From an uncultured Pseudanabaenaceae cyanobacterium (lineage in GTDB: Bacteria; Cyanobacteriota; Cyanobacteriia; PCC-9006; JAAUQQ01): 33,347 bases of DNA. The notes under the pieces were generated by a model, which was not told the origin of the DNA, ran no database searches, and saw only the letters and a program-made list of their open reading frames with translations. Location of the stretch: NCBI GenBank assembly GCA_938021205.1, contig CALIGI010000163.1, positions 1 to 33,347 on the forward strand, written 5' to 3'. Position numbers and translations under genes: made by a program. Shown in pieces: positions 25,535 through 33,347 of the stretch. Positions within the stretch are counted from its first letter, which is position 1; the number at the start of each line of letters is the position of its first letter.

Positions 25535-26257
25535 CTACTGCACAGGGGCGACAACAGGAACGTTGGGCTTGGACAAGACCGCATCAATTAGGCCGTAATC
25601 CTTCGCCTCGACCGCAGACATGAAAAAATCCCGTTCGGTATCTTCTTCAATACGCTCAAGGGGCTGACCCGTGTGGCTAGCCAACAGACCATTGAGCGTA
25701 TTCTTGTGATACAGGATTTCCTTAGCCTGGATTTCGATATCCACAGCTTGACCTTGGGCACCGCCCAGGGGCTGGTGAATCATAATTCGGGAGTTAGGAA
25801 GCGAGAAACGCTTGCCATTTGTTCCGCCGGAGAGCAGGAATGCTCCCATGCTTGCAGCCAAGCCAAAGCAGATAGTAACAACATCAGGAGCAACCTGCTG
25901 CATGGTGTCATACATCGCCATTCCTGCGGTGACTGACCCCCCAGGAGAATTGATGTAGATCTGAATATCTTTTTCAGGGTCTTCCGCTTCGAGGAAGAGC
26001 AGCTGGGCAACAATGGCATCCGCAATTGCATCATCAACCTGGGTTCCCAGGAATATGATGCGCTCCCGCAGCAGGCGGGAGTAGATGTCAAAGGCCCGTT
26101 CGCCACGGCCAGACTGCTCAATAACCGTGGGCACCATCGCTTGAGGAGATTGACCCGGATGCATGGAGGTTAAGCCCATATCCCGCGCGTTGTGGGATGT
26201 GATGCCGTAGCCAGACTGCTGTGAATGAATAGAACCAGGAAACTGGGATGAGAGCAT
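25535..26257 (-). CDS. clpP: ATP-dependent Clp protease proteolytic subunit ClpP
   Basis: ClpP forms the tetradecameric serine protease chamber used with ClpX or ClpC. The triad is complete: Ser136 in GLAASMGAF, His161 in MIHQPLGG and Asp210 in EDTERDFF. The conserved [13 protein letters not shown] is at 100-112. Cyanobacteria have several ClpP paralogues; the one next to clpX is usually called ClpP2. The N-terminal 40 residues ([18 protein letters not shown]) extend beyond the mature core and may be removed. The frame opens with TTG at 26284, but ATG 26257 resembles the usual ClpP2 N-terminus, and [12 protein letters not shown] further in is also possible. It lies between tig and clpX. Confidence 0.97.
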   Translation of the reverse strand: MLSSQFPGSIHSQQSGYGITSHNARDMGLTSMHPGQSPQAMVPTVIEQSGRGERAFDIYSRLLRERIIFLGTQVDDAIADAIVAQLLFLEAEDPEKDIQIYINSPGGSVTAGMAMYDTMQQVAPDVVTICFGLAASMGAFLLSGGTNGKRFSLPNSRIMIHQPLGGAQGQAVDIEIQAKEILYHKNTLNGLLASHTGQPLERIEEDTERDFFMSAVEAKDYGLIDAVLSKPNVPVVAPVQ

Positions 26258-26483
26258 ACGTGAATGCGAGGGGGCAAAAAGCAATTGTGTCAGCAGCGCT
26301 GTGGGCGATCGCGGTAGAGCAATACACTCATTACCTCAGATCGAAAGCCACGCCTCACCCATTATGCCTCAACAATTCAGGCTGGGTGAACTTTGCTTTC
26401 TCTTATAGCATCTCTGTAGGGGAAGCACCCAGAGAAACGAAGCTATCTACACAGCATCTACACAGGCTGTTAGAACTTACATA

Positions 26484-26520
26484 GCCTACGGAGGAAGCTC
26501 TTTGATCTTCCTCCGTAGGC
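26484..26520 (-). terminator. Hairpin just after tig
   Basis: A 14-bp perfect stem GCCTACGGAGGAAG/CTTCCTCCGTAGGC with a 9-base loop lies 7 bases past the tig stop. No T tract follows on the minus strand. It may therefore stabilise the tig 3' end or partly terminate, rather than fully separate tig from clpP-clpX. Confidence 0.65.
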
Positions 26521-26526
26521 AAGGGC

Positions 26527-28104
26527 TTAGGACTTCTTAGGCTTCTTTTGGGTGGACTTCTTTTTAGGGGAGTCACTGCCCTTATCTTGTTTCTTTTCAG
26601 CCTTAGCTTTCTTTACTTTTGCAGGCTTTGCTTCGTCAGCCTTCTCTTCGGCAGGCTCTGCTTCAGCCTTCTTGGCCTTCTCAGGATTTTCGTCCTCAGG
26701 CTTCTTCTCTGCGGTAGTTGCTTCTGTTGCTTCTGTTGCTTCTGCTTCTTCTGCTTCTTCTTGGGCCAGAGATCCTTCAGGGACAAGCTCAACGGTCCCG
26801 TTGGACTCAACCCAGTCCATGATTTCGTCTTTTAAGAGATCCTCTTTGACAACGCTCTTGAGACGGTCCATGTCGATCTCAGACTTATCCTGGGTGGTGT
26901 TTTCCAAGACTTCTTTGATCTTGTCATCTACTGCCGCATCGTCGACGGAGATAGACTCAGCCTTTGCAATCTCGCCCAGAGATAGGGTGAGCTTGAGCCG
27001 TTCTATGGCTTCAGGCTTAGATTGCTCACGGAACTGCTCTGCCAACTCCTTGGTGAAGATTTTGTTGATATCCATGCCCTGGTCGCTGAGGCGCATCAGG
27101 GTTTGGGTGAGGAGCTGGTTGGACTCGCGTTGAACCATGGTTTCAGGTAGCTCTACCTCAATCAGCTCAGCTAGGGCCTTAGAAATGGCCTCATGCTTAT
27201 TGTTTTTGGTCTTTTCGTCTGCTTCCTCCTGGTAGCGCTTCTCTAGGCTTTCACGCAATTCTTTGAGGGTTTCGAAGTCGCTGACTTCCTGGGCAAAGTC
27301 ATCGTCTAATTTAGGCAGCTCACGGGTCTTAAGCTCTTTCAGCGTAATTTCGAAGGTCGCTTTCTTGCCAGCAACTTCAGGCTGAGGATAGTCCTCGGGG
27401 AAAGTGGCAGGTACCTTGCGGGTTTCGTCGGGCTTCATGCCCATCATGCCTTCGATAAAGCCAGGGATGAACTTGTTTTCGCCTAGCTCAACCTGGAAGT
27501 CCTCTGCAGAGCCACCAGGGATTTCTTCAGGCTCTGTTCCCTCTTCCGCATCTTCAGGCAGGTCCAGATGGCCTTTGAAGTCGATGATGGCGACATCATC
27601 CTCTTTCGCAGCGCGGTCCTCAACTGGAACTAAGGTTGCAAGCTGCTTTTGGTAGTCCGCTAGGACGGTGCCAACCTTCTCGGTGTCGTACTTAATTTCT
27701 TCAGCTTGAACAGTGATACCCTTGTAGCCCTTCATCACAGGGCTAGGAGGGACATCCACAGAGGCGGAAAAAGTCAGGGGTTGACCAGGTTCAAAGGCCC
27801 CGATCAGTTCTTCAAAGCCAGACTTGAGCTTGTAGTTGCCCAATGCTTCGATTTCTTCCTTCTCGATCGCCTGATCTATCCCTTTTTGGATTAAATCTTC
27901 AATAGCAGATGCCTTAATGCGGCCTTCGCCCAATCGCTGCACGAGGATGTGGCGAGGCACCTTGCCCTTGCGGAAGCCAGGCAAGCTCACCTCACGGGAA
28001 AGCTTCGACAGGGTCTGGTCATAGACCTGCTTGGAGAGTTCGCCGGGGATCTCAATCTCTAGACCGAGTTGGCTGTCGGGTAACTTTTCCTGGGTGACTT
28101 TCAT
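26527..28104 (-). CDS. tig: Trigger factor
   Basis: Trigger factor binds the ribosome near the exit tunnel and shields nascent chains; it is also a peptidyl-prolyl isomerase. The ribosome-binding signature is LPGFRKGKVPRH at about residues 40-51. The FKBP-like domain spans about 145-240 (DVAIIDFKGHLD, GFIEGMMGMKPDETRKV). The C-terminal chaperone arms follow. At 525 aa it is long. The last 80 residues are a highly charged tail (EEAEEAEATEATEATT, then KKA/KPAKVKKAKAEKK, ending KKSTQKKPKKS), partly coded by a 9-bp tandem repeat. The frame opens at 28146, but the ATG at 28104 matches the normal N-terminus MKVTQEKLPDSQ and has GAG 6 bases upstream. Located just before clpP-clpX, as in many bacteria. 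Confidence 0.97.
   Translation of the reverse strand: MKVTQEKLPDSQLGLEIEIPGELSKQVYDQTLSKLSREVSLPGFRKGKVPRHILVQRLGEGRIKASAIEDLIQKGIDQAIEKEEIEALGNYKLKSGFEELIGAFEPGQPLTFSASVDVPPSPVMKGYKGITVQAEEIKYDTEKVGTVLADYQKQLATLVPVEDRAAKEDDVAIIDFKGHLDLPEDAEEGTEPEEIPGGSAEDFQVELGENKFIPGFIEGMMGMKPDETRKVPATFPEDYPQPEVAGKKATFEITLKELKTRELPKLDDDFAQEVSDFETLKELRESLEKRYQEEADEKTKNNKHEAISKALAELIEVELPETMVQRESNQLLTQTLMRLSDQGMDINKIFTKELAEQFREQSKPEAIERLKLTLSLGEIAKAESISVDDAAVDDKIKEVLENTTQDKSEIDMDRLKSVVKEDLLKDEIMDWVESNGTVELVPEGSLAQEEAEEAEATEATEATTAEKKPEDENPEKAKKAEAEPAEEKADEAKPAKVKKAKAEKKQDKGSDSPKKKSTQKKPKKS
26717..26760. repeat. 9-bp tandem repeat in the tail of tig
   Basis: Three units GTTGCTTCT (26717-26743) are followed by two variants GCTTCTTCT/GCTTCTTC. 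They code for the Glu/Ala/Thr repeats (ATEATEAT, EEAEEAEA) of the trigger factor tail. The nine-base period preserves the frame. Confidence 0.85.
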
Positions 28105-28146
28105 TCGATTCTCAAAGTTAAACTGGTTGGGCGAGCCGATCTGCAT

Positions 28147-28691
28147 ATATTAGCCGAAGAAAATTGGCTCTGTCGATGACTAGAGCGTTCTCTGCTTCGG
28201 TCAGACTTCGGTACCTATCAGGCCCTAGCGCCGCATCGCTGCTTTTTGGGGTTGTGGCCATGGCTACAAACCCCAAAAGAGAATAGCGCAATAGCGGGTG
28301 CAGTAACCCCTTTGTGACCCCTTAACCATCTAGAAAGACCATAAAAGAAATGACTTTGTCTGGGTCTTGGGAGTTTTAAGGTTGTCAAACCGTAGTTAAA
28401 TGAAGTTAATCTACTGTTCTGTGAACAAAGGTTGAGTCTCCATGACTGGCTTTAGGAAAGTTGTTGGAACCCAAGTGTTTCGTTGGGCTAGGTGACTCTG
28501 GATTATCCTGTTTCATTTAATTTTGATCTTGTCAATCTGAATTTTTCGATTTGTGCCCTGGTTCGCTGTGCCAGGCGGTCTGCACAAATCAGCGCTGCTA
28601 ATTACATTGTCTTGTCGAAAGGCCATGGCCTAAGACCTGTCTTTACAGCATTTTGTTTTCATTTCTATTGCCGTTTAAGGAGGCGTTGAAA
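28147..28691. other. Divergent gap between tig and asd
   Basis: About 545 bases with promoters for both flanking genes expected. It holds the hairpin listed separately. There is also a 17-codon frame at 28442-28495 (ATG ACT GGC TTT ..., product MTGFRKVVGTQVFRWAR), for which I see no leader-peptide logic. No lysine riboswitch-like pattern was recognised before asd. Confidence 0.5.
28244..28278. repeat. Hairpin in the tig-asd gap
   Basis: TTTTGGGGTT (28244-28253) pairs with AACCCCAAAA (28269-28278), and the inner GTGGCC...GGCTAC extends the stem with a wobble and a bulge. It lies about 140 bases upstream of the tig ATG and could be in its leader. The T/A-flanked GC stem also resembles a terminator core, but no gene ends nearby. 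Confidence 0.55.
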
Positions 28692-29729
28692 TTGTCTCAG
28701 TCCTATCGGGTCGCAATCTTGGGAGCAACAGGTGCTGTGGGCACTGAGTTGCTGGTGCTATTGGAAGAGCGTGATTTCCCTATCTCAGAACTCAAACTTT
28801 TATCCTCGCCTCGGTCTGCGGGGCAGCAGCTCCAGTTCAAGGGAGAGGCTATTACTGTTGAGGCAGTGACGGCGGAGTCCTTTAAGGGCTTGGACATTGT
28901 CCTGGCTTCGGCTGGGGGGAGCACGTCGAAGGAATGGGTTCAGGCGATCGTTGATGCTGGTGCAGTCATGGTGGATAACTCCAGCGCCTTCCGTATGGAC
29001 CCTGAAGTCCCTTTAGTGGTGCCTGAAGTGAATCCGGCTGCTGCGAAAGACCATAAGGGGGTGATTGCGAATCCAAACTGCACCACGATTCTGATGTGCT
29101 TGCCCCTGTGGCCCTTGCATCAAGCACAGCCCATTCGTCGCCTTGTAGTCTCGACCTACCAGTCTGCCAGTGGGGCTGGGGCAAGGGCAATGGAAGAACT
29201 TCGGGTGCAAAGTCAGGCGATTCTCAATGGTGAGGAGCCCAAGGCTGAGATTTTGCCCCATCCCATCGCTTTCAATCTGTTTCCCCACAATTCAGCGCTG
29301 GATGATCAGGGCTACTGTGAGGAAGAGATGAAGATGGTGAATGAGACGCGTAAGATTTTTGGTGCGCCAGATCTCCGAGTTTCTGCGACTTGCGTGCGGG
29401 TCCCCGTATTGCGGGCTCACTCGGAGGCTATTAACGTTGAATTTGATAATCCTTTTCCAGTAGATGAGGCTCGTGAGCTGGTAGCGAATGCTCCAGGGGT
29501 CAAGCTAGTGGAAGATTGGAAGACCAACTACTTCCCCATGCCCATGGATGCCAGTGGGCAGGATGACACTTTGGTGGGTCGTATTCGACAGGATCTGTCA
29601 AGTGAAAATAATTTGGAGCTTTGGCTCTGCGGTGATCAAATTCGCAAGGGCGCTGCTCTTAATGCGGTACAAATCGCTGAGCTGCTAGTGGAGAAACAGT
29701 GGCTGAAGGCTCCTGCGGCGATCGCCTAG
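28692..29729 (+). CDS. asd: Aspartate-semialdehyde dehydrogenase
   Basis: Asd reduces aspartyl phosphate to aspartate semialdehyde with NADPH, the branch point to lysine/diaminopimelate, threonine and methionine. The Rossmann loop is VAILGATGAVGTEL (7-20). The catalytic Cys130 sits in NPNCTTI, the active-site Gln in TYQSASGAG, and His243 in RAHSEA. Length 345 aa is normal. The start is a TTG: the frame opens upstream at 28653, but AAGGAGG at 28677-28683 lies exactly 8 bases before the TTG at 28692, giving the usual N-terminus MSQSYRVAILG. It is followed by dapA after 97 bases, the next enzyme of the pathway, and then rnj, an order common in cyanobacteria. Confidence 0.97.
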   Translation: MSQSYRVAILGATGAVGTELLVLLEERDFPISELKLLSSPRSAGQQLQFKGEAITVEAVTAESFKGLDIVLASAGGSTSKEWVQAIVDAGAVMVDNSSAFRMDPEVPLVVPEVNPAAAKDHKGVIANPNCTTILMCLPLWPLHQAQPIRRLVVSTYQSASGAGARAMEELRVQSQAILNGEEPKAEILPHPIAFNLFPHNSALDDQGYCEEEMKMVNETRKIFGAPDLRVSATCVRVPVLRAHSEAINVEFDNPFPVDEARELVANAPGVKLVEDWKTNYFPMPMDASGQDDTLVGRIRQDLSSENNLELWLCGDQIRKGAALNAVQIAELLVEKQWLKAPAAIA

Positions 29730-29826
29730 GAATGCCCCTTGAGAGTCAGCTCCAGCCTGACCCCGCGCTGCAACGCAGCCTAACCTAAGACTGAATGATG
29801 AATCCCTGGATGGAGCGAGGAATCGC

Positions 29827-30720
29827 GTGACTAATTTTGGGCGGGTCTTAACCGCAATGATTACGCCGTTTGATAGCGAAGGTAAGGTCAACTATGCCGT
29901 GGCCGAAGCTTTGGCTAACCATCTGGTGGACCACGGCACAGATACGATTTTGCTTTGCGGAACGACTGGTGAATCCCCAACTCTTTCTTGGGATGAGGAA
30001 TATGAGCTGTTCCGTGTTGTAAAAGTTGCGGTAGAAGGGAAAGCTAAAGTTATGGCAGGTACGGGGTCGAATTCGACCCAAGAAGCCATTGCTGCAACCC
30101 GCAAAGCCCAAAACCTGGGGCTTGACGGTACGCTGCAAGTTGTGCCTTACTACAACAAGCCACCCCAAGAGGGGATGTATCGCCACTTTGAGGCGATCGC
30201 CAAGGCCTGTCCAGACATCTCGATGATGCTGTACAACATTCCGGGTCGAACCGGGTCTAACTTGTTGCCTGAGACTGTAGTGCGCTTAGCTCAGGTTCCC
30301 AGCATCGTTGCTATTAAAGAGGCGAGTGGTAGTTTAGATCAAGCTAGCGAAATCCGAAGACTGGCACCTTCTGAGTTTGCCGTTTATGCTGGAGATGACG
30401 CTTTGACCCTGCCGATGTTGTCTGTGGGGAGCGCAGGTATTGTAAGTGTGGCAAGCCACTTGGTGGGAGATGACATCCAAGGCATGGTGCGAGCCTTTGA
30501 ATCTGGCAATGTGGCTGAAGCCCGAGATATTCACCTTCGACTGCAACCTTTGTTTAAAACGTTGTTCCTTATGGCCAATCCGATTCCCGTCAAGGCTGCA
30601 TTATCATTGCAGGGCTGGGAGGTAGGCAGTGTTCGTTCTCCCCTAGTGGAAGTGTCCGAAGAAGTTACGCAAAAGCTAAAGGTTGTTTTGAGTGAGTTAG
30701 GAATTGCGGCTAAGTCATAA
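29827..30720 (+). CDS. dapA: 4-hydroxy-tetrahydrodipicolinate synthase
   Basis: DapA condenses pyruvate with aspartate semialdehyde in the first dedicated step to diaminopimelate (peptidoglycan) and lysine. It is a TIM barrel using a Schiff base. Lys164 in AIKEASG forms the imine. Tyr136 and Arg141 lie in YNIPGRTG, and Thr47/48 in GTTGES belong to the proton relay. At 297 aa the length is normal. The start is GTG at 29827 with AGGA about 6 bases upstream. It takes the product of the preceding asd gene. Confidence 0.98.
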   Translation: MTNFGRVLTAMITPFDSEGKVNYAVAEALANHLVDHGTDTILLCGTTGESPTLSWDEEYELFRVVKVAVEGKAKVMAGTGSNSTQEAIAATRKAQNLGLDGTLQVVPYYNKPPQEGMYRHFEAIAKACPDISMMLYNIPGRTGSNLLPETVVRLAQVPSIVAIKEASGSLDQASEIRRLAPSEFAVYAGDDALTLPMLSVGSAGIVSVASHLVGDDIQGMVRAFESGNVAEARDIHLRLQPLFKTLFLMANPIPVKAALSLQGWEVGSVRSPLVEVSEEVTQKLKVVLSELGIAAKS

Positions 30721-31105
30721 GGTCTTGGTTTCTAGATTAAATAGATTGGGTTTTGAAACGGATTTTGTGTGATTTACAAGTTTTTGTTCCGGATGGTTGG
30801 GTTAAGAATTTGTTGTCGAGCTCGCTCGCTCGATTGTTGATTAATAATTTTTGCCCATAAGTTTTTCAGGTTGCTTGGCCCTGCCAAATAAAAGCGATTT
30901 CCTCGCAGTTTGGCTTAAGCATTAATTCCTGACAGTCTTGCCTCGACTGCGAGGCATTGCGTCGCTACGGTAGCGGGAATAGTTCGTTTCACAACTATCT
31001 CCTTGCAAGGTTGGCGCACCGTGAGTTTCCCTCCCCCGTTTCTTGGGAGTGGTCTCACCCGTAAGTTTCGTGTCTATAACAAGTGTTTGAAAGCTAAGGA
31101 GTAAC
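30721..31105 (+). promoter_or_regulatory. Long, structured leader region of rnj
   Basis: No gene is present in these 385 bases. Two tight hairpins, GCCTCG-ACTG-CGAGGC (30940-30955) and CGCTA-CGG-TAGCG (30963-30975), sit about 130-165 bases before rnj. A strong ribosome binding site AAGGAG (31096-31101) precedes the ATG by 4 bases. RNase genes are often self-regulated through their leaders; that is only an inference here. Confidence 0.45.
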
Positions 31106-33058
31106 ATGGCTAATCGCAATTCTAAGGAAGCACTCAAGGTAATCCCCCTGGGTGGTCTCCATGAGATTGGCAAAAATACCTGCGTGTTTGAGTACGGCGA
31201 TGAAATCATTCTGGTGGATGCTGGCTTGGCCTTCCCCACCGATGGAATGCATGGTGTAAACATCGTTCTGCCCGACATGACCTATTTGCGGGAGAACCAA
31301 GACCGCATCAAGGGGATGATCGTCACCCACGGTCATGAAGACCACATTGGTGGCATCGCTTTTCACCTGAAGCAGATTGATATTCCGGTGATCTACGGCC
31401 CTAAGCTGGCCCTGTCTTTGCTGTCCGGTAAGCTGGAAGAAGCGGGTGTGAGCGATCGCACTGAGCTGCGCACCGTTAGCCCCCGCGACACCGTACGTCT
31501 GGGCTCGAACTTTTTAGTCGAGTTCATCCGCAATACCCACTCCATGGCGGATAGTTTCACCCTAGCCATTCGTACCCCAGTAGGCGTTGTCATCTTTACT
31601 GGTGACTTTAAGGTTGACCATACTCCCGTTGACGGTGAGTTCTTTGACTTCCAGAAGCTGGCTGAATACGGCGAGCAGGGCGTGCAGTTGCTGATTAGCG
31701 ACTCCACTAACTCTGAGGTTCCTGGCTTTACCCCTTCTGAGCGAGCGGTTTTCCCTGGCTTGGACCGGGAGATTGGCGCTGCAAAAGGTCGCGTCATGGT
31801 GACCACCTTTGCTTCGTCTGTTCACCGGGTCAATATGATTCTTGAGCTGGCGACGAAGCACAAGCGCAAGGTCGGTGTCATTGGCCGCTCCATGCTCAAC
31901 GTGATCGCAAAAGCGCGTGAATTGGGCTATGTGCGCTGCGAAGACAATCTGTTTGTGCCGCTTAAGGAGCTTCGCAACTGTAAAGATAGCGAAGTGCTGA
32001 TTCTGTCTACGGGCTCCCAGGGGGAGACCATGGCGGCGATGACTCGCATCGCTCGGGGTGAGCATCAGCAGGTCAAGGTCCACGAAGGTGACACCATCAT
32101 CTTTTCGGCTAACCCCATTCCGGGTAACACCATTTCTGTGGTCAATGTGATTGACATGTTGATGATGCAGGGTGCCAATGTGGTCTATGGCAAGGGGAAA
32201 GGTCTTCACGTCTCTGGTCACGGTTGCCAGGAAGACCAGAAGTTGATGCTGGCTTTGACCCGGCCCAAGTTCTTTTTGCCAGTCCATGGTGAGCATCGCA
32301 TGCTGGTCAAGCATTCCCAGACGGGCCAGAGCATGGGTATTCCTGAGGAGAATATTCGGATTATTGATAATGGCGACATTGTCGAAATCACGGCTGATTC
32401 CATTGAGGTTGCTGGCAAAGTGCCTTCTGGTATTGAGCTGGTCGATGGTTCCCGCAAGGGCATGGTTGATGACCGTGCGTTGAAGGAGCGTCAACAGCTT
32501 GCCGAGGACGGCATGATTGTTACCACTGTCATTCTGACCAATGAAGGGCAGCTAGTTCGGGAGCCTGAGGTTCGTCTGCGTGGTGTCATCAACGCTGCCG
32601 ATCATGATCGCTTCAAGGGCTGGATCCTCCGTGAGGTGGATATGGTGATGAAGGATCGTTGGGATGACTTCAAGAGTTCGACGAGTGCGGGTGAAGTGGA
32701 GATTGATTGGGTTGGCGTCCAGTCTCAAATTGAAACTGGCATCCAGCGTCGTTTGCGTCGTGAGTTGCAGAGCCGCCCTATGGTTATGGTGGTTGTGCAG
32801 CCTGAGGATGCTTCCGAGGTTGTGCCTGAGGCTCCCAGCGGTAGCGATAAGCCCAAGGTGAAGCGTAAGGTGATTACGACTCGTGCTTCTGGCAATTCTG
32901 CCAAGCCTGAGTCGACGAGTAAGAAAGTAATTACTACTCGTAAGAAGGCTACAGCTACGGTTGAACCTGTGATATCAGAGGTTGAAGAGAAGGAATCACC
33001 GAAGACAGGTCTGCGCCGTAAGCGTTCTTCTGCCCGGAAGAAGGTGGGGGTTTCCTAG
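31106..33058 (+). CDS. rnj: Ribonuclease J
   Basis: RNase J is a metallo-beta-lactamase/beta-CASP nuclease with 5'-3' exonuclease and endonuclease activity in mRNA decay and rRNA processing. The zinc motif HGHEDH is at 75-80 after GMIVT, with RNTHSMADS and FTGDFKVDH further on. The beta-CASP region includes TTFASSVHRVNMI and LSTGSQGETMAAM, and the late motif HVSGHGCQED and FLPVHGEHRML. After about residue 575 a basic, low-complexity tail repeats KVITTR twice and ends LRRKRSSARKKVG; it is absent from Bacillus RNase J1 and may bind RNA or partners. At 650 aa it is longer than the usual 550. ATG with strong AAGGAG upstream. Follows dapA. Confidence 0.97.
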   Translation: MANRNSKEALKVIPLGGLHEIGKNTCVFEYGDEIILVDAGLAFPTDGMHGVNIVLPDMTYLRENQDRIKGMIVTHGHEDHIGGIAFHLKQIDIPVIYGPKLALSLLSGKLEEAGVSDRTELRTVSPRDTVRLGSNFLVEFIRNTHSMADSFTLAIRTPVGVVIFTGDFKVDHTPVDGEFFDFQKLAEYGEQGVQLLISDSTNSEVPGFTPSERAVFPGLDREIGAAKGRVMVTTFASSVHRVNMILELATKHKRKVGVIGRSMLNVIAKARELGYVRCEDNLFVPLKELRNCKDSEVLILSTGSQGETMAAMTRIARGEHQQVKVHEGDTIIFSANPIPGNTISVVNVIDMLMMQGANVVYGKGKGLHVSGHGCQEDQKLMLALTRPKFFLPVHGEHRMLVKHSQTGQSMGIPEENIRIIDNGDIVEITADSIEVAGKVPSGIELVDGSRKGMVDDRALKERQQLAEDGMIVTTVILTNEGQLVREPEVRLRGVINAADHDRFKGWILREVDMVMKDRWDDFKSSTSAGEVEIDWVGVQSQIETGIQRRLRRELQSRPMVMVVVQPEDASEVVPEAPSGSDKPKVKRKVITTRASGNSAKPESTSKKVITTRKKATATVEPVISEVEEKESPKTGLRRKRSSARKKVGVS

Positions 33059-33156
33059 GATTTAGGTTGCGCAATTGATTGAAAGCTGCAAACTCAAATG
33101 CAGTTTTGTTCTATTCCTGGTTTTTGGCTTGCTGGACATCAGGAATAGGGTTGAAA

Positions 33157-33188
33157 AAGGGCCGAGCAGAAATTTCTGTTCGGCCCTT
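33157..33188 (+). terminator. Intrinsic terminator after rnj
   Basis: AAGGGCCGAGCAGAAA and TTTCTGTTCGGCCCTT form a 16-bp near-perfect palindrome (one G-T wobble), preceded by A-rich sequence and followed by CTTTC. It is 98 bases past the rnj stop and works in principle in both directions. Confidence 0.82.
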
Positions 33189-33206
33189 CTTTCAATTAGT
33201 AGAGAG

Positions 33207-33237
33207 ACCTGAGTTCGACAGCCAAACAGCCGACCTC
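33207..33237. repeat. Repeat sharing parts with the 8.9-9.0 kb gap
   Basis: ACCTGAGTTCGACAGC (33207-33222) is identical to 8901-8916. The adjacent AAACAGCCGAC (33224-33234) is the exact reverse complement of 9002-9012. Both pieces are contiguous here but separated by about 85 bases at the other locus. Confidence 0.65.
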
Positions 33238-33240
33238 TTT

Positions 33241-33345
33241 CCCTAGCCCTTACTCCTAAAGGAGCAAGGGAACCGAACGCAAAACCGAGGGTTTTCAACT
33301 TGTCTCGGTTCCCCGTGACCTTAGGAGTAAGGGCTAGGGGAGAGG
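33241..33345. repeat. Interrupted inverted repeat at the right edge
   Basis: CCCTAGCCCTTACTCCTAA (33241-33259) is matched by its reverse complement TTAGGAGTAAGGGCTAGGG within 33321-33339. Inner pieces AACCGA (33271-33276) and TCGGTT (33305-33310) also pair. The region is gene-free and looks like a large palindromic repeat, possibly cut by the window edge. Confidence 0.7.
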
Positions 33346-33347
33346 AT

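Noticed and set aside
26552..27133. 193-codon plus-strand frame, Ser/Phe-rich
   Set aside because: It is antisense to tig, and its composition mirrors the Glu/Lys codons of the tail on the other strand.
28442..28495. 17-codon leader-like frame upstream of asd
   Set aside because: No run of Lys, Thr or Met codons and no attenuator pair nearby, so no leader-peptide logic.
28381..28691. Possible lysine riboswitch before asd
   Set aside because: No recognisable conserved core was found by eye; only simple hairpins occur, and those lie farther upstream.
31562..32494. 310-codon minus-strand frame
   Set aside because: Fully antisense to the well-supported rnj gene; no family motif and a His/Asn-rich shadow composition.
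1..33347. CRISPR array, tRNA/rRNA genes, prophage or insertion sequence
   Set aside because: No regularly spaced repeats, no tRNA-like TTCGAATC arm with acceptor pairing, and no transposase, capsid or active integrase. The integrase-like domain in the TetR protein lacks the catalytic residues.

Overview
The window is a stretch of cyanobacterial chromosome. The 8-mer GCGATCGC (HIP1), typical of many cyanobacterial genomes, recurs throughout, in and between genes. Gene content agrees: a thylakoid-lumen-type pentapeptide protein, an acyl-lipid desaturase of the DesC kind, a DUF3082 protein, the tig-clpP-clpX cluster and the asd-dapA-rnj cluster. No rRNA, tRNA, CRISPR array, transposase or phage module was seen. 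The genus cannot be fixed from the sequence alone.

Layout. 1-2.9 kb (minus strand): rsmA, ispE, a DUF3082 membrane protein and a gene cut by the left edge, probably one transcription unit. 3.1-6.2 kb: a conserved hypothetical, YraN (minus), a lumenal pentapeptide protein and a solute-binding protein. 6.4-8.9 kb: a TetR-type regulator fused to what looks like a dead tyrosine-recombinase domain, divergent from a fatty-acid desaturase. The gap between them holds two near-identical 17-bp palindromes that bracket a promoter. This is the most interesting spot in the window. 8.9-9.5 kb: gene-free and rich in inverted repeats. 9.5-14.1 kb: small genes (hypothetical, moaE, PPC-domain lipoprotein, DUF1036, DUF4262). 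14.2-18.1 kb: a SpoIID/LytB cell-wall protein and a J-domain/WD40 fusion. 18.1-24.0 kb: GIY-YIG protein, phosphodiester-glycosidase lipoprotein, membrane adenylyl cyclase, LRAT-domain protein and alpha/beta hydrolase. 24.2-28.1 kb (minus strand): clpX, clpP and tig, a protein quality-control block. 28.7-33.1 kb (plus strand): asd and dapA (lysine/diaminopimelate synthesis), then rnj (RNase J).

How the genes work together. Trigger factor folds nascent chains, while ClpP and ClpX form the ATP-dependent protease. Asd and DapA act one after the other at the entry to diaminopimelate/lysine synthesis. The inferred regulator-desaturase pair would control membrane lipid unsaturation. Several short palindromic repeats sit in intergenic gaps, and two loci (8.9-9.06 kb and 33.2 kb) share sequence pieces, which points to dispersed repeat families.

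Limits: all identifications come from reading motifs. No database search or folding was run.
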